DNA from: Brevibacterium iodinum ATCC 49514
GTDB taxonomy: Bacteria > Actinomycetota > Actinomycetes > Actinomycetales > Brevibacteriaceae
Length of the DNA: 64,000 nucleotides
Assembly (NCBI RefSeq): GCF_900169265.1
Contig: NZ_FXYX01000010.1
Coordinates: 1-64,000 of the forward strand
Direction of reading: 5' to 3'
This document shows, in pieces, positions 43,069 to 51,816 of this stretch (position 1 is its first letter; every line of letters starts with the position of its first letter). Made by a program: the position numbers and the translations under genes. Under the pieces are notes generated by a model, which saw only the letters and a list, made by a program, of their open reading frames with translations, made no database searches and was not told where the DNA came from.

Positions 43069-44102
43069 TTCACCAACCCCACTTTCTCCAGCACTTCGGT
43101 CGATTCCTCTTGTTCGGGGCGTATCACTGTGTCGAGCCATTCGTCACCGGCGACGTATTCTGGGTTGATCCCGAGTGCCTCTGCCTGCTTTTCGAACTCT
43201 TCAGTCTCCACGGCTTTCTTCAATGATTCACGCCACCAGTCGACCGAATCCTGAGGCATATCCTTTGGACCGAATACTCCCCTCCAGTGGTTGATCGTGA
43301 TGTCCATTCCGAGGTCGTGCCATGTCGGAACACCTGGCGCCGAATCGACCGGCTCCGGAGCCGAGACTGCGATGATTTCGACGTCACCGCTGTCGACGAG
43401 TTCCATCGCTTCCGACATTCCCGTCGACGCCACATCGATACGTCCGCCCAAAAGTTCGTTGTTGAGATCGCCGCCATCGGAGAACGCGACAAGATTGATC
43501 TTGGACAGATCGTCCACTCCGTATTCGCTGGCAGGACGAAGCACGTTGAGCTGGTCGTCGCTGGGAACGGTGCCGATTCCGAAGTTGACCGAACCCGCAT
43601 TCGCCTTGATGTCTTCGAGCACCTTTTCTGCGGAGTCGTACTTCGACCCGGATTTCACGATCCACACTTCATAGTCGGTTGTCAGCTGAGCCAGCGGTGT
43701 GAAGTCGTCCAGGGACATATCGGTGGTTCCCGTGACATTGGAGAGGAAGATTCGGTTGGACTCGAATACGACGGAGGTTCCGTCGTTTTCTCGTTGGAGG
43801 ACGGCGGCACGAGCCGGATTGCCTCCGCCGCCTCCCATATTCTCGATCGACATGAAGGTGTCGATACCCGCGGCTTCGAAGCCATCGTTCGTAATGCGAG
43901 TCGTCAGGTCGAGCCCACCACCCGGGGAGCCTGCAGCGATCGCGGTGACCCGCGGAGGGGGGAAGCCATCGTTTCGTTGAATGTCGGGCATACATGCTGT
44001 CGTGGACGCTGCAAGTGAAAGGCCGGCAGACGCTGCGGCGACCCACAGAAGAGTTCGCATCAGGGAGGATTTTCTCGCCGCTGGGAAGCCGAAGTGAAGC
44101 AT
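43065..44102 (-). CDS. tctC: second TctC family substrate-binding lipoprotein
   Basis: A 345-residue solute receptor. The N terminus AARKSSLMRTLLWVAAASAG...ASTTAC looks like a lipoprotein signal with the lipid Cys at about residue 37. The ligand fold starts at VTAIAAGSPGGGLDL, with the family's ENMGGGGGNPARAAV in place of the usual G-A-G loop. Start at ATG 44102 keeps the basic n-region; ATG 44060 is the alternative, and neither has a strong ribosome site. First gene of the operon. The carboxylate bound is unknown. Confidence 0.86.
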   Translation of the reverse strand: MLHFGFPAARKSSLMRTLLWVAAASAGLSLAASTTACMPDIQRNDGFPPPRVTAIAAGSPGGGLDLTTRITNDGFEAAGIDTFMSIENMGGGGGNPARAAVLQRENDGTSVVFESNRIFLSNVTGTTDMSLDDFTPLAQLTTDYEVWIVKSGSKYDSAEKVLEDIKANAGSVNFGIGTVPSDDQLNVLRPASEYGVDDLSKINLVAFSDGGDLNNELLGGRIDVASTGMSEAMELVDSGDVEIIAVSAPEPVDSAPGVPTWHDLGMDITINHWRGVFGPKDMPQDSVDWWRESLKKAVETEEFEKQAEALGINPEYVAGDEWLDTVIRPEQEESTEVLEKVGLVK

Positions 44103-44212
44103 GACCGGCACGTTACCCGCCGGAGCCTTCAAACCTCAACAAATCCTGCAAGAATGAGACAAGACGCCTGGGTACTTTCCCTTGTGTCCCGGATGGCGGG
44201 CCCATGCCGAAT

Positions 44213-44241
44213 GGCGGAACCGACGCACTGTCGGTTCCGCC
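44213..44241 (-). terminator. purA terminator
   Basis: A perfect 12-bp stem GGCGGAACCGAC/GTCGGTTCCGCC with a 5-nt loop, 26 nt past the purA stop on the minus strand. Confidence 0.8.
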
Positions 44242-44266
44242 CTCAGCTATTCAGTTCTGGTGGATC

Positions 44267-45553
44267 TCAGTCCAGCAGGTCGTGACGCACGATCGACTGT
44301 TCGCGATCGGGGCCGACGCCGAGGACCGACATCCGGCAACCCGAGAGCTCCTCGAGTGCGAGCACGTACTTCTGCGCGTTCTCCGGCAGATCGTCGAAGG
44401 TCCGAGCCTTCGTGATGTCCTCGGTCCAGCCGTCGAAGTACTCGAAGATCGGCTTCGCATGGTGGAACTCGGTCTGCGACACCGGCATCTCGTCATGACG
44501 CTCGCCATCGACCTCGTAGGCCACGCACACGGGGATCCGGTCGATGCCGGTGAGCACGTCGAGCTTCGTCAGCACATAGTCGGTGAAGCCGTTGGTGCGA
44601 GCGGCGTAGCGAGCGATGACAGCGTCGTACCAGCCGCAGCGGCGCGGACGACCGGTATTGACACCGAATTCTCCACCGGCCTTCTGCAGGTATTCGCCCA
44701 TCTCATCGAAGAGCTCGGTCGGGAACGGGCCGGCGCCCACACGCGTGGTATACGCCTTGACGATGCCGACGACGCGGTTGATCCGGGTCGGGCCGATGCC
44801 CGTGCCCACGCAGGATCCGCCGGCAGTCGGGTTCGACGAGGTGACGAACGGGTAGGTGCCGTGGTCGACGTCGAGCATGGTCGCCTGACCACCCTCCATG
44901 ACGACGACCTCGCCACGGTCGAGCGCCTCGTTGAGCATGAGCTCGGTCTCGGCGACATAGGGGCGCAGTCGCTCGATGAAGGGCTCGAAGTATTCGACGA
45001 TCTCCTCGACCGAAACGGCCCGACGGTTGTAGACCTTGACGAGCAGTTCGTTCTTCTGCCGCAGCGATCCTTCGATCTTCTGACGCAGGATGGACTCGTC
45101 GAAGACGTCCTGGACTCGGATGCCCAAGCGCCCGATCTTGTCCATGTAGGCCGGTCCGATGCCGCGGCCGGTGGTGCCGATGGCCCGCTTGCCGAGGAAT
45201 CGCTCGGTCACCTTGTCCAGGGTCTGGTGGTACGGAGCCACGAGGTGGGCATTCGCCGAGATCCGCAGCTTCGACGTGTCTGCGCCGCGGGATTCGAGGG
45301 CGTCGATCTCCTCAAAGAGCGCCTCGAGGTTGACGACGACGCCGTTGCCGATGACCGGGGTGACATTCGGTGAGAGGATGCCCGCCGGCAGAAGCTTGAG
45401 TTCGTACTTCTCTCCTCCGACGACAACCGTGTGGCCGGCGTTGTTCCCACCATTGGGCTTGACCACGTAGTCGACGCTGGTGCCGAGGATATCGGTGGTC
45501 TTACCTTTACCTTCGTCGCCCCACTGAGCGCCGACGACAACGATTGCTGGCAT
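44267..45553 (-). CDS. purA: adenylosuccinate synthetase
   Basis: A 428-residue enzyme joining IMP and aspartate with GTP to give adenylosuccinate, the first step of the AMP branch. The GTP-binding loop GDEGKGK is at residues 12-18 and NNAGHTVV near 38. The family block [16 protein letters not shown] lies near 128, and STGRP-type [13 protein letters not shown] near 300. Full length and well conserved. AGGTGAAG lies upstream of ATG 45553, somewhat far from it. It stands alone, separated by terminators from both neighbours. Confidence 0.97.
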   Translation of the reverse strand: MPAIVVVGAQWGDEGKGKTTDILGTSVDYVVKPNGGNNAGHTVVVGGEKYELKLLPAGILSPNVTPVIGNGVVVNLEALFEEIDALESRGADTSKLRISANAHLVAPYHQTLDKVTERFLGKRAIGTTGRGIGPAYMDKIGRLGIRVQDVFDESILRQKIEGSLRQKNELLVKVYNRRAVSVEEIVEYFEPFIERLRPYVAETELMLNEALDRGEVVVMEGGQATMLDVDHGTYPFVTSSNPTAGGSCVGTGIGPTRINRVVGIVKAYTTRVGAGPFPTELFDEMGEYLQKAGGEFGVNTGRPRRCGWYDAVIARYAARTNGFTDYVLTKLDVLTGIDRIPVCVAYEVDGERHDEMPVSQTEFHHAKPIFEYFDGWTEDITKARTFDDLPENAQKYVLALEELSGCRMSVLGVGPDREQSIVRHDLLD

Positions 45554-45621
45554 GAGAGTGCTTCACCTCGAAGTGAAAAGGGGATGTCATTACTCGCTAA
45601 GTCTACTGGGTCACACCGACA

Positions 45622-45661
45622 CGGCCGCGAACGGGAGGCCTCAACCTCCCGCCCGCGGCCG
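45622..45661 (-). terminator. terminator of the kinase/ABC operon
   Basis: An outer 8-bp stem CGGCCGCG/CGCGGCCG, a 3-nt internal loop on each side, then a 6-bp GGGAGG/CCTCCC stem and a CCTCAA loop. It follows the permease stop (45671) on the minus strand. Confidence 0.85.
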
Positions 45662-45670
45662 AATCAAGCC

Positions 45671-48220
45671 TCACTCCATGCTCATCCCCTTTGCCGGGGC
45701 GATCCGAGACATCGACCTCGCCGGAATCGCCGAGGCGAGCACCGCAGCCAGCACCGCGGCGACGCCGATCAGCCCGATCTGCGCCCACGGCACCGACAGC
45801 ACGGGATCCGCGGATGCCGGCATCAGCGACGCCGTTCCGACCCATCCGTAGAATGTGCCCACCCCGGCGCCGGCGACCAGGGCGATGAGTGTCATGAGCA
45901 GCGATTCGATTGTGATCATCCGCGACATCGCCGACCGCGTGAAGCCCAGCGCCCGCAGCAGCGCACCTTCCCGGCGCCGGTCAATGACCGAGAGCGTGAG
46001 CGTATTGCTCACTCCGATCACCGCGATGACCACCGCGGCCGCCAGCAGTCCGAGCACCACAGTCAGAGCGACCTGGAACATCGAGGCGAACTCCGCCCGA
46101 GTCTGCGCCGCCGAAGCGTCGCTCGTCGCCCCCGAGGCACCGAGTTCGGAGGTCAGCGCTTCGATCTGCGAGGTCGAGGCGTCGTCGGCGACCTTCGTCC
46201 AGGTCTGTTCCTGGACCTTCCCGCCGGCGGCCGCATCAATGGTCTTTGCATCCGCTCCGCTGACCAGTGCCGTCCCCGCGGGGACGTCGTAGGACGCCTG
46301 GATCGTCAGGTCGATGTCCTGCCCGCCGAGGCGGATCAACGCAGTCTTGCTGTCGACGTCCGAATCGTCGTCGACTCCCACCGAACTCGGGTCGACCAGG
46401 ATCGTGCCTTCATCGACGTCGTATCCGTCGCTGCGCATGACCGGGGAGTCGGCGGCCGCCTCGGCGCTGGCGATCGCAAGATCACCGGAGCTCTTCGTTC
46501 CCTCGACCGTCACCGAGGCGGTGGGCGCGGGAACGCTCACCCGATCCTCGACGATGGGCGAGTCATCGAGCACGGATCCGATCCCCTCGGCGCTGCTCTC
46601 CCCTGCCGAACCGCTTCCAGCTGCGGAGACGACGAGATCGACGGGGGTGTCCGCGGCGGTGGCGAGTTCGAGGGTCCGCTGCAAGCTTGCCGACCCGACG
46701 ACGACGGCTGTGACAAGGGTGACGCCGATGAGCAGCGCCCCCGTCGTCGAGGCGGTGCGTCGGCCTGCCGTGCTCGCCGATCGTCCGGCCAGCTTCACCG
46801 CGGGCGAGCGCCGGGTGAACAGGCCGACCAGCCCGGCCAGCAGCGCCACCAGCGGCGGGACGAAGACGCGGGCGCCGATGAGGAGGGCGACGAAGAGGGC
46901 GAAGCAGCCGGCGATGCCCGCCAGCACGTTATGGCTGGTGGTGCCGAGCAGGCACAGGCCGATTCCGGCGATGCCGAGCACGAGCGCCAGAGTGAGTCGC
47001 ACCCAGCGGATTCGCGGTGCGGCGGCAGGCACGTCGACCGGGCGCATGGCCTCGATCGGTGAGACCCGGGAGGCGCGGATGGCGGGAATCAATCCCGCCG
47101 CGAGGGTGACGAGGATGCCGACGACCGGACCGACGATGAACGCCGCAGGGGTCAGGGACATCTGGGCGAATTCCGGCATCCACAGGGCTCGGACAAGGGT
47201 AGACAGTCCCCAGCCGATGAGGAGGCCGAGCCCGACGCCGAGTACGGAGCCGACGATTCCGAGGCTGAGGCTCTCGACCACGGCGGCTCCGCGCACCTGT
47301 CGGCGGGAGGCGCCGACGGCGCGGAAGAGCGCGAGCACACGGATGCGGGAGGCGACGAGGACGTTGAAGGTGTTCGAGATGACCAGGGCTGCGACTCCGG
47401 CGGCCAGCAGTCCGAAGGCGATGCCGATCGTTGAGAGGATGTCCGAGCCGTCGGAGAGCGATTCCATCTGCTCGTCGACGACCTGGTCGACGGTCTGGAC
47501 CGTCACGTCCTGCTCATCTCCGGTGTCGGCGAGCGCCGATTCGACCGCCTCGGCGAGTGCCGTGCGATCGCTGCCGTCGTCGGCGACGATCCGGATGGAA
47601 TCGGCCATGAGCTCACCCGGTGCGGTCTTCAGCCCGCCGTCGGTGAGGTAGAGGTTCATTCCTGCGGCCGAGGAGCCGGGCATGATGCCGGAGACGGTAT
47701 AGCTCGGCCCGTCGCCGGACGGGCGACCGGCCCCGTCGATTTCGTCGAGGCTGATGGTGTCGCCGACTCCGGCCCCGAGGGTCTTCGCGTCGGCTTCTCG
47801 CAGCATGAGTTCGTCAGCCGCGGTCGGGACTGCGCCCCCGATGGTCTCGACGTGTCCCTGCGGGAGGTTCGTCGCCGATCCCGTCACCGAGGTGGCCCCC
47901 GAGGAGACCGAGACGAAGGACGATTGCGTGAGCTGGGCGGATTCGACCCCGTCGACCTCGGCCACCGTCTTCGTCAGGGACTCCGTGAGAGGTGAGGAGG
48001 CAGAGTCGTCGGCGGCTGCTGGGTCGTCGGGACCAGTCGCGGTGACGGCGACGTCTGCTCCGGCCCATTCGGCGCGGACCTGGTTGCGCAGGGTGTCGCC
48101 GAAGGCTTGGGAGAACAGGAGGGCCGCGACGATGAAGGCCACGGATACGGCGATGGCGATCATCGCCGCACTCAGGCGCCCGGAGGCGCTGCGGAGGTTG
48201 GACCAGGCGATGCGGATCAT
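45671..48220 (-). CDS. FtsX-like ABC transporter permease (MacB/BceB type)
   Basis: An 849-residue permease with two FtsX domains. TM1 is at residues ~15-38, followed by a large extracytoplasmic domain (~40-255). Three TMs lie around 265-400 and another set near 420-500. A second extracytoplasmic domain spans ~515-720, and the final three TMs end at SMSRIAPAKGMSME. Duplicated FtsX layout is typical for actinobacterial peptide- or lipid-handling exporters. ATG 48220 overlaps the ATPase stop by 4 bp. With the adjacent two-component system it likely forms a sensing and detoxification module. Confidence 0.9.
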   Translation of the reverse strand: MIRIAWSNLRSASGRLSAAMIAIAVSVAFIVAALLFSQAFGDTLRNQVRAEWAGADVAVTATGPDDPAAADDSASSPLTESLTKTVAEVDGVESAQLTQSSFVSVSSGATSVTGSATNLPQGHVETIGGAVPTAADELMLREADAKTLGAGVGDTISLDEIDGAGRPSGDGPSYTVSGIMPGSSAAGMNLYLTDGGLKTAPGELMADSIRIVADDGSDRTALAEAVESALADTGDEQDVTVQTVDQVVDEQMESLSDGSDILSTIGIAFGLLAAGVAALVISNTFNVLVASRIRVLALFRAVGASRRQVRGAAVVESLSLGIVGSVLGVGLGLLIGWGLSTLVRALWMPEFAQMSLTPAAFIVGPVVGILVTLAAGLIPAIRASRVSPIEAMRPVDVPAAAPRIRWVRLTLALVLGIAGIGLCLLGTTSHNVLAGIAGCFALFVALLIGARVFVPPLVALLAGLVGLFTRRSPAVKLAGRSASTAGRRTASTTGALLIGVTLVTAVVVGSASLQRTLELATAADTPVDLVVSAAGSGSAGESSAEGIGSVLDDSPIVEDRVSVPAPTASVTVEGTKSSGDLAIASAEAAADSPVMRSDGYDVDEGTILVDPSSVGVDDDSDVDSKTALIRLGGQDIDLTIQASYDVPAGTALVSGADAKTIDAAAGGKVQEQTWTKVADDASTSQIEALTSELGASGATSDASAAQTRAEFASMFQVALTVVLGLLAAAVVIAVIGVSNTLTLSVIDRRREGALLRALGFTRSAMSRMITIESLLMTLIALVAGAGVGTFYGWVGTASLMPASADPVLSVPWAQIGLIGVAAVLAAVLASAIPARSMSRIAPAKGMSME

Positions 48221-49092
48221 CGGGCACCTCCGTGAGACTGTGCAGCGGTGTTCCCAGCATTGCCCGGCGATGCCGTGACGTTCATCAGTGCGGCGGCCAC
48301 GGATTCCGGGTTCGGCTGAGTGAGTTCACCGGCGAGGCGACCGTCGGCGAGCAGGACGACTCGGTCCGCGCGGGCTGCTGCGCGGGGGTCGTGGGTGACC
48401 ATGACGACGGTCTGGCCGAGTTCGTCGACGGAGGCGCGCAGGATGTTGAGGACCTCTTCGCCGGCGTTCGAGTCGAGGTTGCCGGTGGGTTCGTCGGCGA
48501 CGAGCACATCGGGTTGGGACACGAGGGCGCGGGCGACGGCGACTCGCTGCTGCTGTCCGCCGGAGAGTTCGTGGGGTCGGTGTTTGAGGCGTCCGCGCAG
48601 TCCGAGCAGGTCGACCATGCGGTCGAATACCCGGCGGTCGGGCTTCTGCCCCGACAGCTGCGAGGGCAGCAGGATGTTCTCCTCGGCGTTCATCGCGGGC
48701 ACGAGGTTGAAGGACTGGAAGACGAATCCGATGCGGTCGCGGCGCAGCGCCGTGAGTTTGCGATCGCTGAGGCGCGAGATCGCCGTGGAACCGATGTAGA
48801 CCTCACCGGAGTCCGGGGTGTCGAGTCCGGCGAGCATGTTGAGAAGCGTCGATTTGCCCGAGCCGGAGGGTCCCATGATGGCGGTGAAGCGCTCGGCTCC
48901 GACGTCGAGGCTGAGATCGTCGAGCGGCCTGACCTGCGCGTCCCCTTTTCCGTAGGTCTTGCGCAGTCCGATGGCCTGGATGGCCAGCCTCGGTGCGGGG
49001 TTCGAACCCTGCCCGCGGGTCGAGCCCTGTGTGGGGTTCGGCGAGTAGTTCGGGGACGGATGGGCGTCGGTGTGCGTCGCTGATGTGTTCAT
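48217..49092 (-). CDS. ABC transporter ATP-binding protein (LolD/MacB type)
   Basis: A 291-residue ATPase. A Ser/Pro/Asn-rich ~35-residue N-tail precedes the core. Walker A GPSGSGKST lies near residue 73, the Q-loop FVFQSFNLVPAMNAEEN near 125, the signature LSGGQQQRVAVARAL near 175, and Walker B VLVADEPTGNLDS near 198, the hallmark of MacB/LolD-type ATPases. It works with the FtsX-like permease encoded downstream. ATG 49092 has GGAGG very close upstream, which is unusual spacing; a start a few codons later is possible but no better. Confidence 0.92.
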   Translation of the reverse strand: MNTSATHTDAHPSPNYSPNPTQGSTRGQGSNPAPRLAIQAIGLRKTYGKGDAQVRPLDDLSLDVGAERFTAIMGPSGSGKSTLLNMLAGLDTPDSGEVYIGSTAISRLSDRKLTALRRDRIGFVFQSFNLVPAMNAEENILLPSQLSGQKPDRRVFDRMVDLLGLRGRLKHRPHELSGGQQQRVAVARALVSQPDVLVADEPTGNLDSNAGEEVLNILRASVDELGQTVVMVTHDPRAAARADRVVLLADGRLAGELTQPNPESVAAALMNVTASPGNAGNTAAQSHGGAR

Positions 49093-49156
49093 GCCTCCAG
49101 CTTCACCGCCGACCCCACCCTCGCACATCGGACCTGAGGATGGTCTTGTTCCCCAG

Positions 49157-49173
49157 CGCCGAGGCGGCCGTGA
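49157..49173. repeat. CGCCGAGGCGG-type intergenic repeat copy
   Basis: CGCCGAGGCGGCCGTGA in the response regulator-ATPase gap, which also has two ACCTGAGGATG copies (around 49131 and 49187). Confidence 0.4.
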
Positions 49174-49204
49174 CCCGGCCGTCATACCTGAGGATGATCT
49201 CGGT

Positions 49205-50020
49205 TCAGCGTCCGTGCCCGACGAGGCCTGCTTCGTAGGCGAGCACGACGGCCTGCACGCGATCACGGGCCTCGAGCTTCATGAGGATGCGTCCGACGTG
49301 GGTCTTCACCGTCGGCTGCGCGAGGAAGAGCCGTTCGCCGATCTCGGTGTTGCTCAGGCCGGTGGCGATGAGCACGAGGACCTCCCTCTCCCGCGGGGTC
49401 AGAGATTCCAGCCGCCGGGCTTCGACCTCACTGAGCCGGCTGCCGCCCACCTCAGCCGATGCAGATGCCTCAAAGTCGGCCCCGGCCCCCGAGGTTGCCG
49501 GAGCCTCCCCGGCTGAAATCTCCCCGGGATGAGACGAGCCCTCCTCGCCGGGGTGGGGCAGCAGTCGGGTGTCGAGCAGACGTTTCGTCGTGGTGGGGGC
49601 GATGACGGCGCCGCCATCGACGACGGTGCGGATCGAGTCGAGGAGCACCTCGGGCAGGGTGTCTTTGAGGAGGAACCCTGCCGCACCGGCCCGCAGCGCA
49701 CGCAGAGCGTATTCGTCATCATCGAAGGTGGTGAGCACGATGATCTTCGGTGCCCGAATCGTCCCCGCGTCGGCGAGGGCAAGGATCCGCTGAGTCGCTT
49801 CGATTCCGTCGACGCGGGGCATCCGGATGTCCATGAGCACGACATCGGGTTCGTCCCGGGTGACGATGTCGAGGCCCGCGACACCGTCGCCGGCCTGGCC
49901 GACGACGGTGAGGTCCGGCTGAGAGTCGATGACCATGGCGAACCCCGCCCGGACGAGGGCCTGGTCGTCGACAAGGACGACACACAGCGGCCCGGCCCTC
50001 GTCTCATCACGATCGCTCAT
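49205..50020 (-). CDS. NarL/LuxR family response regulator
   Basis: A 271-residue regulator. The receiver domain has the phospho-acceptor Asp64 (VVLMDIRMP), acidic DD near residue 18, and KD in GFLLKDTLPEV. The C-terminal LuxR HTH reads LTPREREVLVLIATGLSNTE...TVKTHVGRILMKL. The linker between domains is unusually long (~50 residues, Gly/Ser/Ala/Glu-rich, around residues 150-200). The start overlaps the kinase stop by 4 bp. The ABC genes 112 bp downstream are its probable target. Confidence 0.93.
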   Translation of the reverse strand: MSDRDETRAGPLCVVLVDDQALVRAGFAMVIDSQPDLTVVGQAGDGVAGLDIVTRDEPDVVLMDIRMPRVDGIEATQRILALADAGTIRAPKIIVLTTFDDDEYALRALRAGAAGFLLKDTLPEVLLDSIRTVVDGGAVIAPTTTKRLLDTRLLPHPGEEGSSHPGEISAGEAPATSGAGADFEASASAEVGGSRLSEVEARRLESLTPREREVLVLIATGLSNTEIGERLFLAQPTVKTHVGRILMKLEARDRVQAVVLAYEAGLVGHGR

Positions 50021-51627
50021 GGGCTGCCTTCCTCGACCTCGGGGTGCGCCGCCTCGGCGAGGTTCCCCTCCGCAGCGGAATCCGCCCGTGCAGCGGAGTC
50101 TGGCCGGCCGGCGGAATCCGCCCGCGCCGCAGATCCCGCCCGTGCACCGCCCGTTTCCGGAGCAGGCAGCGGGAGTCTGGCCTCGACGAGGAATCCCGTC
50201 ATCGATCCGAAGGCGCTGCCGGGGACAGCACCGGAGGAGAACCCGGGCGTCGCATCATCACGCTTCTCGGTCCGATCGCTCAGGCCCGTCGACCGGATCG
50301 GTCGCGCGGTGAGGGTGCCGCCGTAGAGGGCGACGCGTTCCTGCATGCCGACGATGCCGTGCCCGCGTCCGTCCTTCCGCGTCGAATCATCGTTTCCGCA
50401 GACCGCGGCTCCCCCGCTGCCCCGTCCGGTCCCGCTGCCCGCGCCGACCCTGCTGCCGCGCCCGGTTCCGTTGTCGCTGATACGTGCGACGAACTCCTCA
50501 TCCTCGACCCGCAGTTCGACATGGGCCCGCGCGCCGTCCCCGGCGTGCTTGAGCACATTCGTCAGCGCCTCTTGGACGATGCGGTAGACGGCGAGAGAGG
50601 CACCCTCGGGCAGCTGTCCGCGTTCGAAATCGTCCACGCCGGCGACCGAGACCGGAAGCCCCGCCGCGCGCACATCGGCGATGAGGGAACCGATATCAGA
50701 GAGTCCCGGCAGCGGCGACGGGGACCGGTTGTCATCTCCCTCGGCGCGGAGGAAGCCGAGCAGGGAACGCGTCTGTGCCAGCGCCTCCCGGCCCGTGTGC
50801 GCAATGGTCTCGAGCGCTCCGGCTGCGACGGTGGGATCGGTCTTCGCCGCGTAGCGTCCCCCATCGGCCTGGGCGATGACGACGGACAGGGAATGGGCGA
50901 TGACATCGTGCATCTCCCGGGCGATGCGCATGCGTTCGGCATCGGCGGCCAGTCGAGTCTCGGATTCGCGTTCGCGTTCGAGCAGCCGGTTGCGCTCCCA
51001 GATGTCCTCGATCCTGCGGCGACGGCGGTAGCCGGCGCCTCCCCACAGCCAGGCGATGAGCACGATCGCAGCACACAGCGCCACGACCACGGCCATGAGC
51101 ACGTATTCGCCGGTCTCCATGGGCCGCGGATCGGCCCCGATCGTCGTCTGCAGGAAGATGAGGTAGAGCCAACCGCCGAGGAGGACTGCTCCGACCAACC
51201 CCAGACCGAGCACGATGCGGCCGTGGAGGCGAGTGCCCCACGCCGTCGTCGAATACACGGTGATGGGCACAGCGATCATCCCGAAGGTCGGTCCGATCAT
51301 CGTGAGCACGGTGAGCAGACTGCCGATCGCGATGAGCGAGGAGCTCAGCAGCGGAGCCGTGCGTCGCAGGCCGAGCGGCAGGGTCTGGAGCAGAACGATG
51401 CCGATCTGCACCCAGGTGGGCACGAGGGCGAGCGCGTTGCGCTCAGCTTGGGAGGCGGTGAAGACGACTGTGAGATAGGTGATCGGCAGGGCCCAGAGCA
51501 GAGAGTCGACGATCCAGGGTCGGGCGGTGACGTAGCGACGGAGGCGATCGAAGCGGTCGGGGGTGCGCAGCTGTGGGTCTGGCCGTCCGCCCACTGCCGC
51601 AGTCGATCGATTGCTCATGCCAGCCAT
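50017..51627 (-). CDS. sensor histidine kinase (NarL-associated, HisKA_3)
   Basis: A 536-residue membrane kinase. Four or five helices lie in the first ~195 residues with little extracytoplasmic sequence, suggesting sensing within the membrane. The dimerisation helix carries REMHDVIAHSLSVV with phospho-acceptor His240. The ATPase N-box is EALTNVLKHA. A Gly/Arg/Ser-rich insertion around residues 395-425 (GRGSRVGAGSGTGRGSGG) interrupts the ATPase domain, and the last ~50 residues are Ala/Asp/Ser repeats. Start at ATG 51627; ATG 51618 is equally possible. First gene of the four-gene module. Confidence 0.92.
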   Translation of the reverse strand: MAGMSNRSTAAVGGRPDPQLRTPDRFDRLRRYVTARPWIVDSLLWALPITYLTVVFTASQAERNALALVPTWVQIGIVLLQTLPLGLRRTAPLLSSSLIAIGSLLTVLTMIGPTFGMIAVPITVYSTTAWGTRLHGRIVLGLGLVGAVLLGGWLYLIFLQTTIGADPRPMETGEYVLMAVVVALCAAIVLIAWLWGGAGYRRRRRIEDIWERNRLLERERESETRLAADAERMRIAREMHDVIAHSLSVVIAQADGGRYAAKTDPTVAAGALETIAHTGREALAQTRSLLGFLRAEGDDNRSPSPLPGLSDIGSLIADVRAAGLPVSVAGVDDFERGQLPEGASLAVYRIVQEALTNVLKHAGDGARAHVELRVEDEEFVARISDNGTGRGSRVGAGSGTGRGSGGAAVCGNDDSTRKDGRGHGIVGMQERVALYGGTLTARPIRSTGLSDRTEKRDDATPGFSSGAVPGSAFGSMTGFLVEARLPLPAPETGGARAGSAARADSAGRPDSAARADSAAEGNLAEAAHPEVEEGSP

Positions 51628-51816
51628 CGTAGTTCTGTGCCGGCGGGGCCCACATCATACTCAGGGCTGATCCCACGCTGAGCGCCGCATCCTTGTTCGG
51701 CAGGTCACCCGGCCCTATGCTGAAGTCACCCACGTATTCCGTCGTTCGGGCAGGAGCCTTCTGAACGTCGCCGGAGCAGTCGACTTCAGGGCAGCACCGC
51801 TCTTAGGAGGTTGCTC
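51628..51816. promoter_or_regulatory. divergent promoter region, kinase / aminotransferase
   Basis: A 189-bp gap. AGGAGG lies 6 nt before the aminotransferase ATG, and a TATGATGTGG stretch about 30 nt upstream of the kinase start could be a -10. No operator repeat was found. Confidence 0.35.

Noticed and set aside
45431-47062. 543-codon open frame antisense to the FtsX-like permease
   Set aside because: Arg/Asp-rich translation with no domain; shadow of the permease gene.
50044-51681. 545-codon frame antisense to the histidine kinase
   Set aside because: Shadow of the kinase gene, no domain similarity visible.
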